A DNA stretch of 64,000 nucleotides. It comes from Thuidium tamariscinum. Its lineage: Eukaryota; Streptophyta; Bryopsida; Hypnales; Thuidiaceae. Both the position numbers and the translations under genes were made by a program. Positions 46,546 to 58,601 of this stretch are shown here, one piece after another (position 1 is the stretch's first letter; each line of letters begins with the position of its first letter). Location: positions 15,686,001-15,750,000 of the forward strand of contig OX344751.2 of the NCBI GenBank assembly GCA_947034885.2, given 5' to 3'. Under the pieces are notes generated by a model, which saw only the letters and a program-made list of their open reading frames with translations, searched no databases and was not told the origin of the DNA.

Positions 46546-48485
46546 GGCCCACTAGTAAGTGTTAAGTTAACACTGTTATTACCATAGCCTTAGAGCACGA
46601 TCAACCGAAAATAATTATTTTCAAGAATGCCAAAAATAAAATAAAAGGAAAAAGAAAAATTGCTAAATTTTGCAGAAATTATTTGACAGTCAAGTTGTTG
46701 TAAAATAAGAAAAAGTCCATTTTTAGGCTTAGGAAGTCTATAGAAATGTCAAAGACAACTTACCTTCAAAAAAATATTGATGACAAAGTGGAGGATTTTC
46801 AATATTGAAATTTAGTAAGAATTAAGGATAGAGAGGCTCTTTTTATAATGAAATCTATTGTCTTTCATGAACCCACAAAGGATATGGGATAATTTGAAGA
46901 AGGAAATTTAACCACTCATTGTTAAAACGTAGGATTTGTGTTTATTGTAGGATTTTGGACCCTATTTTGACATTGTAGAATTTTTTTTTTCAAAATAATT
47001 TGAACAAAGAAAAGTTGAGAAATCAATCTAACTTTCATTTCAAAAAATCTATTTGTGATTTTGAGTCTCCAAAAAAAAAGGTTTGGACAATAATAAAAGG
47101 ATGTTTGAAAATTTTTAAAAATTCCCTTCTAACCCCTCTTTGAATTTGCTCATAACTTTTGAATGGAGCCTTGAAATCTCAAACGTTTTTTTGGAGATGA
47201 AAGTTAACTCGAGTTTTCATTTTTTTTTAATTCAAAGTTTTTTGAAAAAAACATTCTACTATGTCTAAATGAGGTCTTAAATTGTACTATGAACACAATT
47301 CTTGCATTTGATGTAATTATGAGAGTTTGAGCTTCTACTAAATTATCCTAACATTTACTGTATGTCCTATATGGTTTGTTCTACCTCCCATCACCCCATT
47401 TGTATCAAGAGATTGTCTTACACCTTCCATCACACATCCACTCACTAGGCAATTGAAGCTAAGAGCTAAAACTTTTGACATCTATCTAATACAATGTCAA
47501 TTTTTAAAAAGTTGAATTTGATAGTGTTGAAGCTACCTTAGTAACTTTAATTAAATACTTGGCAACAGTGTATTGATCCTACCTTATGGTTGCAATATTC
47601 TTATTGCAAATCATATTTGACATCATGTCAACTTCATTACATTTTGTTATACACATCAAGGTCTATAGTAATAGCCAAACTTTGTGAATATTGTTGTTAT
47701 GTTTATTTGATATCCTAGTGAAAGCAATAATATGCATTTGTAGACTATGCAAATATGTCCCGTTGCATCTCACTCACTTTATAGTGGTTTGTGTAGTTTT
47801 GGAGAAGGCTTTAGATGACGTCTACAACCTCTTGGAGTATTTTCAAACCTCTTCAAAAAATTTGATTAGTTGCTTACTACTTATGCTTAAGTCTTGTTAA
47901 ACTTAGAATGAAAAGAAAATGAATTTTTTTTACATATTAGTACTTGGTAATTTTAGCATAGAAAGAGGAATTTTATTGATGTTATGATTGTAGAAAAATG
48001 GCCCTATGCATGTTGCAATACATTTTTTTATAATTGCATTGCATTTGTATGTATCTTGCTCGGATTTGTTCAATACCCCTTATTTCAAAGAAGTTCATAA
48101 ACGACATGGAGACAAGTGGTGCTTAGCTCTATGATGAAGTAGGACTCAATCTTTTCAAAATAAACAAATTTGATTATTGTCTTTTCTAGGGATGTTCTAG
48201 AGGAGCTACTTTAATTCTTACACTTAAAATTTGTTTGGCTAACAAATTTTGAATGCTCAATTATTATTTTAAAAAACATAATGCAAAAATTGACATTTGA
48301 CATGATATCAAACATAAGTTCTACAAATAATTTAAAGAATAACCAAAAGGTATATTAATGGTTGCATCAACATCAAAAGGCATGCTAGTCATTAATTTGC
48401 ATTATTATAAGTGCTCCTAGGTTCCATTGATACTTTAAATGACAGTGAAATCTATAGAACCAATTGTACCCTAAGTGCATTTTTA
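46546..48485. other. AT-rich tract, no gene
   Basis: Includes a segment (about 47130-47290) related to the inner part of the foldback at 59380-59440 and to 600-700. No coding frame stands out. Confidence 0.45.
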
Positions 48486-48600
48486 GTACTAATAAAAAGC
48501 CCCTAGCAAAGAAGGATGCATGGACTTTGTTTCATGCATTTCAACTCTTGGCACAAAAGACATTGAATTTCAAAAAAATTATGAATTAATTATTAGAAAA
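48486..48600 (+). repeat. Dispersed repeat G, copy 3
   Basis: Blocks 'agcaaagaaggatgcatgga', 'ctttgtttcatgcatttcaa' and 'gacattgaatttcaaa' align with 46410-46545. Confidence 0.5.
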
Positions 48601-48764
48601 ATTACCTTTATATTTCATTTATTCAACTGTGGTAGCAACATAGACACTTTGGTATATATTGAAGCAATATTGTGTAATTTGAAACCCTACAATGGTGTTT
48701 GGAACTTAAAAGCTCTAATAGATGACTTCACTTATAACTATAGAAACAATAATGTTAAAGCATG

Positions 48765-48965
48765 AATATAGGAACATGAGTCTAAGAGCTTTAAACTTAG
48801 AAGACTTGAACCTAATTGTAGGTACATACCTACAACTATTTGAAGGTATTTATAACATAAGCACCTAATACATAGTTATTTTATAATATAAAAGCCTATA
48901 ATATAGACATCTATAATCATAAAAGGTGTCTATAGTATAGATTCATAGGTTCATGAGATCATAGA
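48765..48965. mobile_element. Possible short relative of family B
   Basis: It starts 'aacatgagtctaagagc' and ends 'ttcataggttcatgagatca', with an interior of 'tataatatagacatctataat' type shared with 56605-56840. Ends are weak, so this is tentative. Confidence 0.35.
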
Positions 48966-49059
48966 TTGTATGGTCGTTTGTAAGCATTATATATTATAAA
49001 AACAAATAATGTACGTATTGGTCTAATAACCAAAGTATTTTGGTCATTGTCTTGGTCAT

Positions 49060-50532
49060 GATAGGCCCCCAACAGTGCTATTCTGTGAGCTTGTGAGCGT
49101 GAGCTTATAAGAGTAGAGCAGGGATTCTGTAAGTGCTCACAAAGCTTAAAAATTTGAAGAAGCATTATAAAACTTAATTTTATTCATTAAAATTGATTCC
49201 ATCTTAAAATTTGAATCAAAATTTTTTATTTCTAATAAGTGTTAGTACCTATTTTTGTAGACCTATTACTGTAAACCTATTACCATAGTTATATTGAAAT
49301 TGAATAAAGATTTTAATTTTCAATCTTACTTAAAAGTATACATTACAAAAATGAAGAACTTAATTGATATGAAAGATGAATAAAGATGGAATTAAGTTAA
49401 TATAGAGTATTGGTTGATCATTATCCTATAATAATGTAGATCTTTTTGAGGCCTAGGGAAAGGTACTAATGATTTTTATTTATATATTATTATTATAGTT
49501 GTTTAGATTTTTGAAAGAAAATTTGTTGATAAAAATGTTTGCTACACTAAATTTTATTTTGGTTGATCATGTCTTGTAGTATTAAAAGTCTTCTCAAGGC
49601 CAATAGGAGGGCATCAATTATTCCCTCTTTATTTTTAAGTCAATGGACTTGTTTAAATTTTAGAAAAAAATTTGTTTGTATGATTTCATTATATATGGAA
49701 AGAATTTAGTTGCACCAAATTTCATTTTGTTCATGAGTATCTTATAGTAGCGTAGGTCTTTTCAAAGGCCAATGTAGGCACCTACTATTTTGTCTTAATG
49801 TATCAATAATGGAACTTGTTAAGATTTTAAAATATATATTTGATTGATATGGATTACTTTTGTAAAGAATGAACTTCGTTATACAAGATTATTGATTATT
49901 TAACTCATTATCCTCTTGTTCATCCAATGAAGGGATTCATTTCTTCTTTCTTGATTCAATGGTTGTTTATTTATCATCTTGAAACAATACTTGTCAAGCT
50001 TTGCTAGATTTTGTGAACACTCTCCTTGGTCTTGCTTCTTAGTACCCCTCGGCGCCAAGAGGAGTCCCACGGCTCCTATAAAATTATTATTGCAAAAAAG
50101 GGGGGGTTGGCCAAGAGACTCCCCTCAGTGCCGAGGGGAGTCCCACAAATGCCGGGGGAAAAAAGAACTTTTTTTAATCGGACCCGTGGGACTCCCCTTG
50201 GTGCCAAGGGATACTAAGAAGCAAGACTGAGGAGATTGTTTACAAAAATCAAAATTTGTGAAATAACCTCATTTGATTTCAAAAAATTTATAATTAGTCA
50301 CTAATGTTTTTTCTTCATAAAATCTAGCAAAGTACAATAAATGGTAAAACAAAGTTATTCAAGGGACCACGGTAATAGGTCCACGATAATAGTTCCACGA
50401 TAATAGGCACTAAAATTTACCAAAGTTAATCAAATTTGGCCAAAAGTTTTAGATGGAATCTTCAAAAAATTGACTAGGCTCGCATGCTCATAGGCTCACA
50501 AGCTCACAAAATAGCAACCCGGGATAGGCCCC
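49060..50532. mobile_element. Family B (hAT-like) element, copy 2, with a nested MITE
   Basis: Flanked by GATAGGCCCC on both sides (49060-49069 and 50523-50532; 8-10 bp depending on where the ends are set). The left end CCAACAGTGCTATTCTGTGA and the complement of the right end CCGGGTTGCTATTTTGTGAG form imperfect inverted repeats. Sub-terminal GTGAGC/GCTCAC motifs recur, and 'ggtccacgataatag' near the right end matches 'ggtccacggtcatg' in copy 1 (16370). About 1.45 kb, no transposase. Confidence 0.7.
50018..50238. mobile_element. Nested GC-rich MITE with about 55-bp inverted ends (family H)
   Basis: The left end CACTCTCCTTGGTCTTGCTT matches the complement of the right end CAATCTCCTCAGTCTTGCTT. 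The match continues through CTTAGTA, CCC, GGCGCCAAG/GGCACCAAG and GAGTCCCACGG. A third, central palindrome (GACTCCCC...GGGGAGTC, about 50120-50150) gives a multi-hairpin. The element is strongly GC-rich inside an AT-rich host element. The frames over it are artefacts of the repeat. Confidence 0.8.
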
Positions 50533-50671
50533 TATTTGTTTGAGATAAATATTGAATGATTAATGATATTGACTAAATGTATCTATTTATACTTTAGATG
50601 AATACCTTAGATGAATTGTTGTCTTTTGTTATAGCAAGATCTCCAAAACCAAGTATTCCCCAATTACATTC

Positions 50672-50800
50672 TTACTACTATCAAAAATTCATCCACAAGG
50701 AGTGGTGCACAAACTTTGTTTCATTATATTTAGACCTATAATATAAAAGATATTTAATTTAAAAAAATTTGTGAATTAAAAAAAATAGAAAATTGATTTT
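50672..50800 (+). repeat. Dispersed repeat G, copy 4
   Basis: Blocks 'ttactactatcaaaaattca', 'aggagtggtgcaca', 'aactttgtttcatta' and 'aatataaaagatatttaatt' align with the other copies. Confidence 0.5.
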
Positions 50801-50881
50801 ACTTTTATTTTGGTTGTAGCAATGGTACAAGGCACTACACCTTAAATGAGGTTGTTTGTTATTTATTTACTATGTTTGTTA

Positions 50882-51480
50882 TCCCCTAAAAGACCAACTT
50901 GCTAAATTTGGCAATTGATCAATTTTAAGCATGTGCATGTAATTAGAGATTTCTATATTTTGGGCCCAAATTTTAATAGAAGATGAGGACAAAGAATATC
51001 TTTCATGTGCACCAAAAACCATGACATTTGGAAATATGAGTCAAAAGTTATAGCCTAATATGGTGGTTTTTTTTAAGTGGATAGTTCAAGCAAATTGAAA
51101 AAAATCACTTTTCTCATAAACAAAAATTTCAAATTAATTGTCTTCATTTATGTATGTGTGGAAAGATTTGAATCATTCCATTTTGATCAATGAGTCAAAA
51201 TTTATGAGGAGTATTTGTTTGTAGGTTGTTATGGATTTTTTTACTCTAAAGTATACTTTGAAGTCCTTTGTTTTATTCAATTTTCAATATTTCTGAAAAA
51301 AAAATCATAGGTTGTATATTGTTTATTACAACATTGCAACCATTGGAATTGGCATTTTTCAATTCCATAAATAAATTCTTAACAACCTTGTATTTTCAAT
51401 CATTTGCTATTTTTTTCTATTTATTATTTTTTTCCTATATGTTGTACAATTCCAAATAATTTGAAATTTCTTAGGCAAGT
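50882..51480 (-). mobile_element. Family C element, partial copy on the minus strand
   Basis: Starts TATCCCCTAAAAGACCAA, then (complemented) follows the right half of 51771-52710: 'aaaatggaatgattcaaa', 'accaatggttg', 'tagtaaatagaaaaaa', 'ttgtacaa'. With 51771-52710 it forms a large imperfect inverted repeat. Confidence 0.6.
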
Positions 51481-51770
51481 ATCCTACTTGACCTCAACAA
51501 TGAATTCAAAGAAACACAACCATTTGGGGTCATTTTTCATATGATTGTTGCTTTCTGAAATGCAACTGCTATGTTTTTCGTAGGGTGAAAAAAATTATTT
51601 TTGAACATTCAGATGCTAATAGCTTGCAATCTACATGATGCATCAGAAAAGTTGGAAAATATTATTTTGGTGTCATTATGACACTAGAGGTAACATTCTT
51701 GGCGATACAAGTAATTTTAGTGTTATTTTATCCATATTGGGTTGGTATGGAGGTTGATACCAAATTAACT

Positions 51771-52710
51771 TAACCCCTAAAGGTTTTTGGCTATGTTTTC
51801 ACCAAAACCGCTTCAAAACTATCATTTTTAGACAACTACCAAATTTTAAGAAGAAAACATTTTTGGACAAAAGTAACCATAGTCTGTTTTAGATAACAGG
51901 TTTAAAAAGATGTGGAAAAAATTTCAGCAATTTTTGCCATGTAGATTGCAAGGTATTAGTGTTTGAAGTGACAAAAATCATTTTCTTACCACTGCGAAAA
52001 TCCGGGCAGCTACACTTCAGAAGACCATATTGTATGGAAAAATGTCCAAAATGATTGTAACTCTTTGGATTCATTTTTCAAGTAAATTTGGCTACATTCT
52101 TGAAAATTTTCAGATCATTTGGAATTGTACAACATATAGGAAAAAATAGTAAGTAGAAAGAAGTAGAAAATGAGCCATAATACTAAATTATTAATAATTT
52201 ATTTACAGAGTCAAAAGAAGACAATCCCAACGGTTGTAATGTTGTGTTAAACAATATAAAACCAATATTTTTATTTTTTCAAAAATATTAAAAATAGAAT
52301 TAAATGAAGAATTTCAAACTTTTCTGCAGTGTAGAGATTCTATAACTAGCCAAAACTACTTCAAACTAAAAATCCTCATAACTTTTGATTCATTGATAAA
52401 TATGGAATGATTCAAAGCTTTCCACTTAGATAAAAATCAAATAAATCAATTTCAATTTTAAATTTAAAAATAGATAAATTTTAAAGAAGTTTTTTTTTCT
52501 ACCCAGGCTGCCCGCTGAGTAGACAAAACAACATATTATGTCATAACTTTTTAACCATGTAGTCAAAAGTTATGAAAATTGTTGGGCCTTAAAGCTACTC
52601 CTTGGTCACATGTTGTATAAAAATTTTAAAGAAAAAAAATAAAAACTCCATCCGTAATGAGCTGCTCGAAATCTTTATGTTGCTAAAGAACTTAGTTTGG
52701 TGCTTTAGGG
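51771..52710 (+). mobile_element. Family C element, most complete copy (about 940 bp)
   Basis: The left end reads TTAACCCCTAAAGG and the right end CTTTAGGGATTAA, imperfect inverted repeats. The right end at 53989 (inverted) is a perfect CCTTTAGGGGTTAA. The interior is non-coding and matches 37851, 50882 and 53989. A TTAA-type end raises the possibility of a piggyBac-like origin, but target duplication cannot be separated from the element end here. Confidence 0.65.
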
Positions 52711-53476
52711 ATTAATTGCGTTTCAATGCACCATCATGGCACCACATTCACGTGCATTGAAGTTCTTGATGTAGAAAACTTTGAAATTTTTCCTACATGT
52801 TTACAAATTGATTTACTAAAGGATCCTATGGTTGCAAATCTCAATTTTAAGAAAATTTAGTATTGGTACTAGAAATGGTAATTTTCAGTTGGTTTTAAAG
52901 TAAATATAGTGAAGGAACTTAAAAGGCAATAGTAAGATCTTTAGAAGTGTAAGTCTTCCAATCACATTCTTGGTACCTTCACAATCAAATTCATGATCTT
53001 TTTGTAATTTTGTTAGACAAATTATTTTTTTCTAGTGCAATTTGGCACGAAAAAGCCCAATAAAAAAGCCTTGAGGAGGCGGGTACTTTCAAAAGCCCTA
53101 TACCATTTCAGCTTCAAAAATTCATAATTAATGCGACAAAGCTCAAAAAAAATACGAAACGACTTACATTAAATGTCAATTCTTCTTGTCTTTTAAAGAA
53201 AATTTGCTGAAAAATATTTCAAGAAGTTTCACCTCCCAAAATTCAGTTTCAGGACTTAGATAGGCGCTTTTTGGACCTCCTCCCTTAGTTTCCATTGAAT
53301 GTTGAATCACGAGGAAAGACTTTCCTGATTTTTAGAGAGAACTGCATTTCCTATCCACCTACATACTTTTCTCATTCAGTTTCTCTGGAATCCTATGACA
53401 GCAAATTATTTTTTAGTTGGTAGAGTGACTTGTACCCTCAATTGCAAATAAGGAAAAATCGATGGAATCATTTATG
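52711..53476. other. AT-rich tract, partly derived from family C
   Basis: About 52800-52900 repeats, inverted, pieces seen near 37890-37960 and 51810-51900 ('ggatcctatggttgcaaatc', 'attggtactagaaatgg'). The rest is unassigned. Confidence 0.4.
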
Positions 53477-53810
53477 GTGGAAACACCCAAAAACCGTCCA
53501 AATAATATTTTTCTCATATTAGCAAGTGAAAATCAGGAATATTAAAAAATAAAAAATAAAATTGGATCCCATATGTAATTTCTATGATTTTCTAAAGTCT
53601 TGGCTCTTTCCCTAGACCACTGGAACTGTTCAATAGATGCCCCCAAATTTGAACACTGATAAAATCAGCAATGAGCCAATCACATTTTAGTATGTGTCCT
53701 TAATATATGTCAGCAAATTAGTGTCAAGCATTTGGCAAACACATTAACTGCAATCTAGGGACAATTTTGGATGAGTCTAGTGTACAGGGATGATTTTGGG
53801 TATTTCTGCC
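53477..53810. mobile_element. TIR element family F, copy 2
   Basis: Left end GGTGGAAACACCCAAAAACC; the complement of the right end is GGCAGAAATACCCAAAATCA. Interior blocks 'tagaccactggaactgttc', 'gtgtcc' and 'tcagcaaattag' match copy 1 at 45707 in the same orientation. Confidence 0.75.
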
Positions 53811-53988
53811 TTATCTATATATTTTGCTTCAAAATGATTTGTTACTTCCTTCGTCCCAAAATGATTTTCATGTTGCATGTTGTGATGTTGTGAATTGGTC
53901 AAATTTAGCTTTCAATTGCTATATGGGATAAATTTTAAAAAAAAAAAAAAACTTCAAGTAGTGGTTCCCTCAACATCCATGCAGTCAT

Positions 53989-54565
53989 TAACCCCTAAAG
54001 GACCAAATTGTGTTTTTTGGCAACATAGCAATTTGGGGGAGCTCATTGTGGATGGAGTTGTTTTTTTCTTTGAAATTTTTACACAACTTGTGTCCAAGGA
54101 TTAGCTTTAAGGCCTAACAATTTTCATAACTTTTGACTACATGGTTAGAAAGTTATTGCAGGATATGTGATTTAAAAAAAATCTTTAGGCAGCCCGAATA
54201 GCTCAAAAAACTTCTTTGTAAAGCACTTTTTGAAAAAATATAAATGTGAAATTGGTTTATTAGTTATTTGTCTTAGTGGAAAGCCTTGAATCATTCCATT
54301 TTGATCAATGAGTAAAAAGTTATGAGGAGTTTTAGTTTGGGGTAGTTTGCATGTAGTTAGAGTATCTCTACTCTACAAAAAAAAATTGAAATCCTTTATT
54401 TAATTCAACTTTTAATATTTTTGGAAAAAAATTAAAATATTAGGTGAAGATTGTTTATTACAATATTACAACCATTGAGATTGGCATTTTTCATTTCCAC
54501 AGTATTTTGAATCATTTTCTACTTTTTTCTATTTACTATTTTTTCCCTATATATTGTACAATGGA
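53989..54565 (-). mobile_element. Family C element, minus-strand copy
   Basis: Starts TTAACCCCTAAAGGACCAAA. Complemented, it follows 52200-52710 closely: 'gtagtcaaaagttatgaaaa', 'ttgttaggccttaaagcta', 'aaaatggaatgattcaagg', 'atggttgtaatattg'. The left half of the element is missing or runs into unrelated sequence at about 54565. Confidence 0.65.
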
Positions 54566-54899
54566 GTACTAGTCAAAATGGCGTTTTCAAATTTGCAATG
54601 AAAGAAATTTCAAGGCTACCAACTTTGACAACCTCTTGAGAGCTCAAAAATTGATATTTTAACATGTGATTTCTTTACAAGATCATCTTTAATTTATTAA
54701 CATGTGTGCCAAATTTCAAGGCCAAAATATTTATATAAAAAAAGATATTCAAAATCTACCAACATTTGTAGTTGTGAAAAAAATTTCACTACTTTCAACT
54801 ATGACACCCTTCTAAGGATTGAGACTTTTTTTTTGCCATGAAATTTTTTGTAATGAAATAAATTATATATTTTTAATATGTATTAAAATTTTCAATAAA

Positions 54900-55038
54900 A
54901 TATTTTAAGAAAATACTAGCTCATTTTTCTAACATAGCTCTCTCTTGACTACGTCAAACACTTGACGTGTCATGTTCCCACAATTTGGGAACTCAAAATA
55001 ACTTGTAGGCTTTCAATGCCCTCAAATCTCTTCTAATG
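54900..55038 (+). mobile_element. TIR element family A, copy 6 (right part)
   Basis: It shares 'ctctctcttgactacgtcaa', 'tttgggaact' and the right end CTCAAATCTCTTCTAATG with other copies. The left terminus was not found, so it is truncated or very diverged. Confidence 0.55.
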
Positions 55039-55747
55039 TTTTTAATTTAGGATTTAGTAATTTCATCCATTTTAAAATAAAAAATTTCTATAGTAGTATT
55101 ACAATAATGAATAACAAAATGAGGTAGGATTTTGATGAAAAATTGATTAGAACTATTTTGGTACATGGAAGTTGGAGGATAGTTCAACAAGATTCATAAG
55201 GCACTACCAAATTGGACTTGTTAATGGGCTTGTTAATTATGCAAGTTTTGAATGATTGATGTGGAATTAGTACTTTACTATACTATCTTTGGAAGTACAT
55301 TCAAAATAGTTTAAATAGACCCAACAATATCTAGATTTAGACTTTGGATTACCAAAATAAAACTCAATTGGAAACAAGTTGACTAATAATGGTCTAGAAA
55401 GGAGAATCATGCAAATGGCATGGGTATAGAATTATAGACATAGATAATGATATCAAACATTGTGTGAGCTATAAAAGTTAAGTCACCTCATTTTTGGGTT
55501 GAACATTATTTTTTAAGTCCTTTGACTATTTTAACCCCTTCCAAAACCAACAAATACATCTCCTTTGAAGAAACTAAATAGCAATATGCACTTGGTTTTA
55601 ACCCTCTTCACTTCAAAGAAAAAATATCCAAGAAGCCTATTGGGAGGGTTGCTATAATTATGTGAGCTTAGAAGTGTGAGCCCATGAAATTAGAAGACAA
55701 TACATCTATAATATAAATATCTATACTATAGTAATCTTCTATATTAA

Positions 55748-55749
55748 TA

Positions 55750-55793
<44 letters not shown>
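55748..55793. repeat. (TA)n microsatellite
   Basis: About 22 uninterrupted TA units inside the family B copy. Confidence 0.95.
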
Positions 55794-55840
55794 TACAAAT
55801 ACCTATATTACAAGTGTTTATGATATAAACACTTTCAGTG

Positions 55841-56136
55841 CATTAGAAGAGATTTGAGAGCTCTAGGAGCCCACAAGTTCCCACAGCCCGAAATCCTGTA
55901 ATGTGCCGCGAGAACGTAGTTCCGCAGGGAATCCTACGTGGTCGAGCGACTACCACGTCATAAACTTCTTCTTTTTTTGAAAATTTTTTTTGGACTTTTT
56001 TTCATATTTCAGGACCCCCCAATTATTATTTTTATTTTTTGAGAAATTCTGGCCCGACAGCGGCAAGCCATTCCCTAGACCAGTTTCGGGAACAATCCTG
56101 AAACGGCCCATTGGAGCCCTCAAATCCCTCCTAATG
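55841..56136 (-). mobile_element. TIR element family A, copy 7, nested
   Basis: Starts CATTAGAAGAGATTTGAGAG, ends CTCAAATCCCTCCTAATG. The internal 'tacgtggtcgagcgactacc' is the complement-side match of copy 1's right block. It has retained more GC than the older copies. The nesting shows family A was active after family B here. Confidence 0.8.
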
Positions 56137-56604
56137 GTTTTATGATATCTACTTATATATATGCTCACATGCTCACACTTTCATGCTCACATACTAAGAC
56201 CATTGGGCAAACACTTGCATATTACAAATCATTGTGCAATTAATCAATTGTCAATTTTATTATCTTCTTTTACCCCAATCAAAATTTTAATCCATCGTGA
56301 AATGAAAGTTTTATTTGGCACAACAATTGTCATTTTATAGTACCATTTCTTAAAGACTAAAATAGATATTAAATGCTACTATACAAAATAATACTAGAAT
56401 ACCATGGGAATGCATATAAATTTTTTCAAAAGCTTTGACTTTATAGATTCTAAGATTATATTGTTAGAAGGTAAAAAAGTTTGACCTTGCTCAACTCAAT
56501 CAACAAACTTTGTCTCTTTTTAGACAAAGTTTCTTTCAATATGCAAAGTCAAATTATTTTTATCATTTTTTACAATCATTGCATATCATGTTACTTACAT
56601 ATTC

Positions 56605-56840
56605 AATGATTCTAGTATGTGAGCATAAAAATGTGAGCACGTGAGCCTTGGCATATAAATAAGTAGATATCCTGCAACCATTGAAGGTGCTTACAACATA
56701 AACATCTATAATAAAGGGGTGTATATATATAATATAATTGCACTATAATATTAATTTCTTTAATATCTAAGTACCTACACCATAATTGCATAGTCTTGTA
56801 GGCTTATGGGCTCATACTCTTAGGCTCACATAATAGCAAC
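56605..56840. mobile_element. Short family B-type element, copy 4
   Basis: Starts CTAGTATGTGAGC, ends GGCTCACATAATAGCAACC; the complement of the end, GGTTGCTATTATGTGAGCC, matches the left end of the copy at 55645. The interior 'aacataaacatctataata' is shared with 48765-48965. Confidence 0.55.
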
Positions 56841-57097
56841 CTTCCTTACCTCCTTACCAAATTTTAAAATTAGAGTAAGAATTTAGCCCAATGCTATCTA
56901 GTCTACTTGGATTATCAATATATGAGCACCCTATAAAGGAAAAATTATTCTTGAAAACAAAAAATATATATTTAAACTTCAAGAAATTTAAAAATAAATA
57001 AATGTATTTGTACCTTAAATTAGATTATTTGCTTATTTGATTTAGTTTAGGTTTTTATAGTGAGATCTCTTGGATTTTGTATCTTCTAGTTGCATTC

Positions 57098-57210
57098 TTA
57101 GTATTGTTGGAAAACCTTTAGCCATGAGAGGTAGAAGGCTTGATTTTGTGGTGTTTAGTCTTATGATGTGAAAAATATTGAATTTCAAATTTTGTATGAA
57201 TTAATAGTTA
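57098..57210 (+). repeat. Dispersed repeat G, copy 5
   Basis: Blocks 'cttagtattgttggaaaacc', 'tagaaggcttgattttgtgg' and 'atattgaatttcaaa' align with the copies at 46251 and 46410; 'agcaatggcaaaaggc' follows at about 57285. Confidence 0.45.
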
Positions 57211-58601
57211 GAAGACTATACTCTTAGTTTTATTTAAGGAGGTTAAAGAGGGCTTTGCCATCACTTTGCCATCCCAATGGTTTTAGCAATGGCAAAAGGC
57301 ATGTACTTTAAAAAAAATCACCAATCCTATTCTCCATCACAATTAGAGTGATGATGTTACATCTACTATAACTTTTGAAGCACAAGTCCAATGAACATGA
57401 AATTCCTATTAGAGATGTCTAACTTGATGGTAATTCTATATTATATTTTAGAAATTAAAATCAATACAAAATTTAAAAGTCAATTTTGTTATTTTGTCAC
57501 ACTCAAAGATTTAGGGGTTTTCACTATGTTTGGAGTACCCAAATTGATTGATTTAGAGTTCAAATTTGGTAGCCTATTTCCATTTTCTAAACTCATGTAA
57601 ATAGGGCTCTTTGCATGAGCATATTTGAACATTAAAGATGGAGTCAACTTCATTTTTTTGGGTGAAATTTAATCACCATCAAGTATTCACAAATGACCAA
57701 TTTTCATTTTTTTTTCGTTTGTAATTTGCTATTTATTATTAAATTATACCTCATTGTTTCTACTTTTTGTAACAATCTATCTTTTTTTCTTCTTTAATAC
57801 CATTTCAATACTTATAAGTAGTCCATAGTACTTGCAATGGTGCTTTTAGCTATCAATTTTGGCAATCAATAGCTAAAAAATTTCCACTTCATAGTACTCA
57901 TAGTATTGTAAACCAAAAATGCAGATTTGACCAAAAATGTACACAAAAATCATTGTGTTTCTTGTAATGACCCCACACTAGTTCAAAATCAAATTTGAAG
58001 GAATCTACCTAAATTCTATTTGGTCACTTGAAGGCCAATTGTCATTCATAGGTAATCAATAAAAGTCAATAGCTCTAACTTTGGTCCTAATCTATTTGTT
58101 GACCTCTTTAGAGTGTTCCAAGAAACACTTGATAGTGTTGTTTTATCATCACATAATACTTCTACCATGTCTTCATTCATAACTTTTGAATTAAAGAATT
58201 CATAGACCTAAATTTTTTCTTAAATGTGTAGAAGTTTTTAAATAATACACCCTCTATTCCACTAGAAACCTCTAAAAATCTTCCCTTTGAGGGATTAACT
58301 ATATTTGAAGTCATAGTGCTAGTAGCACATATTTTTCAAGATCAAGTAACCAATCCCTTAGATCTATGTAAAATCTTTAGCTTATATATTGTTGTTTAGA
58401 CATTCTGAATCTATATGTGAAAAATATGAAATTTGAGCATAGTTTGTGAATGCTTCTAACCCTATCATTTTTTTTATTTTAAAAGATGGTCACAATAGTG
58501 TGATTTAAGAAACATGTTCCTCAACCTAAATACCCACAATAAAGAAACTTTGCCTACTTTATGAACAAATTTTTATAGTGCCAAAGTGGTCACTCAATGC
58601 A
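57211..58601. other. AT-rich tract, no gene
   Basis: The frame at 57391-57600 is short and AT-driven, with no family signal. Nothing else recognised. Confidence 0.45.

Larger units (their letters stand above)
55645..56199. mobile_element. Family B element, copy 3, host of a nested family A copy
   Basis: Starts AGGGTTGCTATAATTATGTG and ends with the complement of GTCTTAGTATGTGAGC. Near-repeats CTATTGGG (55637-55644) and CCATTGGG (56200-56207) flank it. It carries a (TA)n run and the family A copy at 55841-56136. Confidence 0.55.

Noticed and set aside
55748-55793. (TA)n run as a replication origin or promoter
   Set aside because: A simple microsatellite inside a transposon copy, with no other supporting signal.
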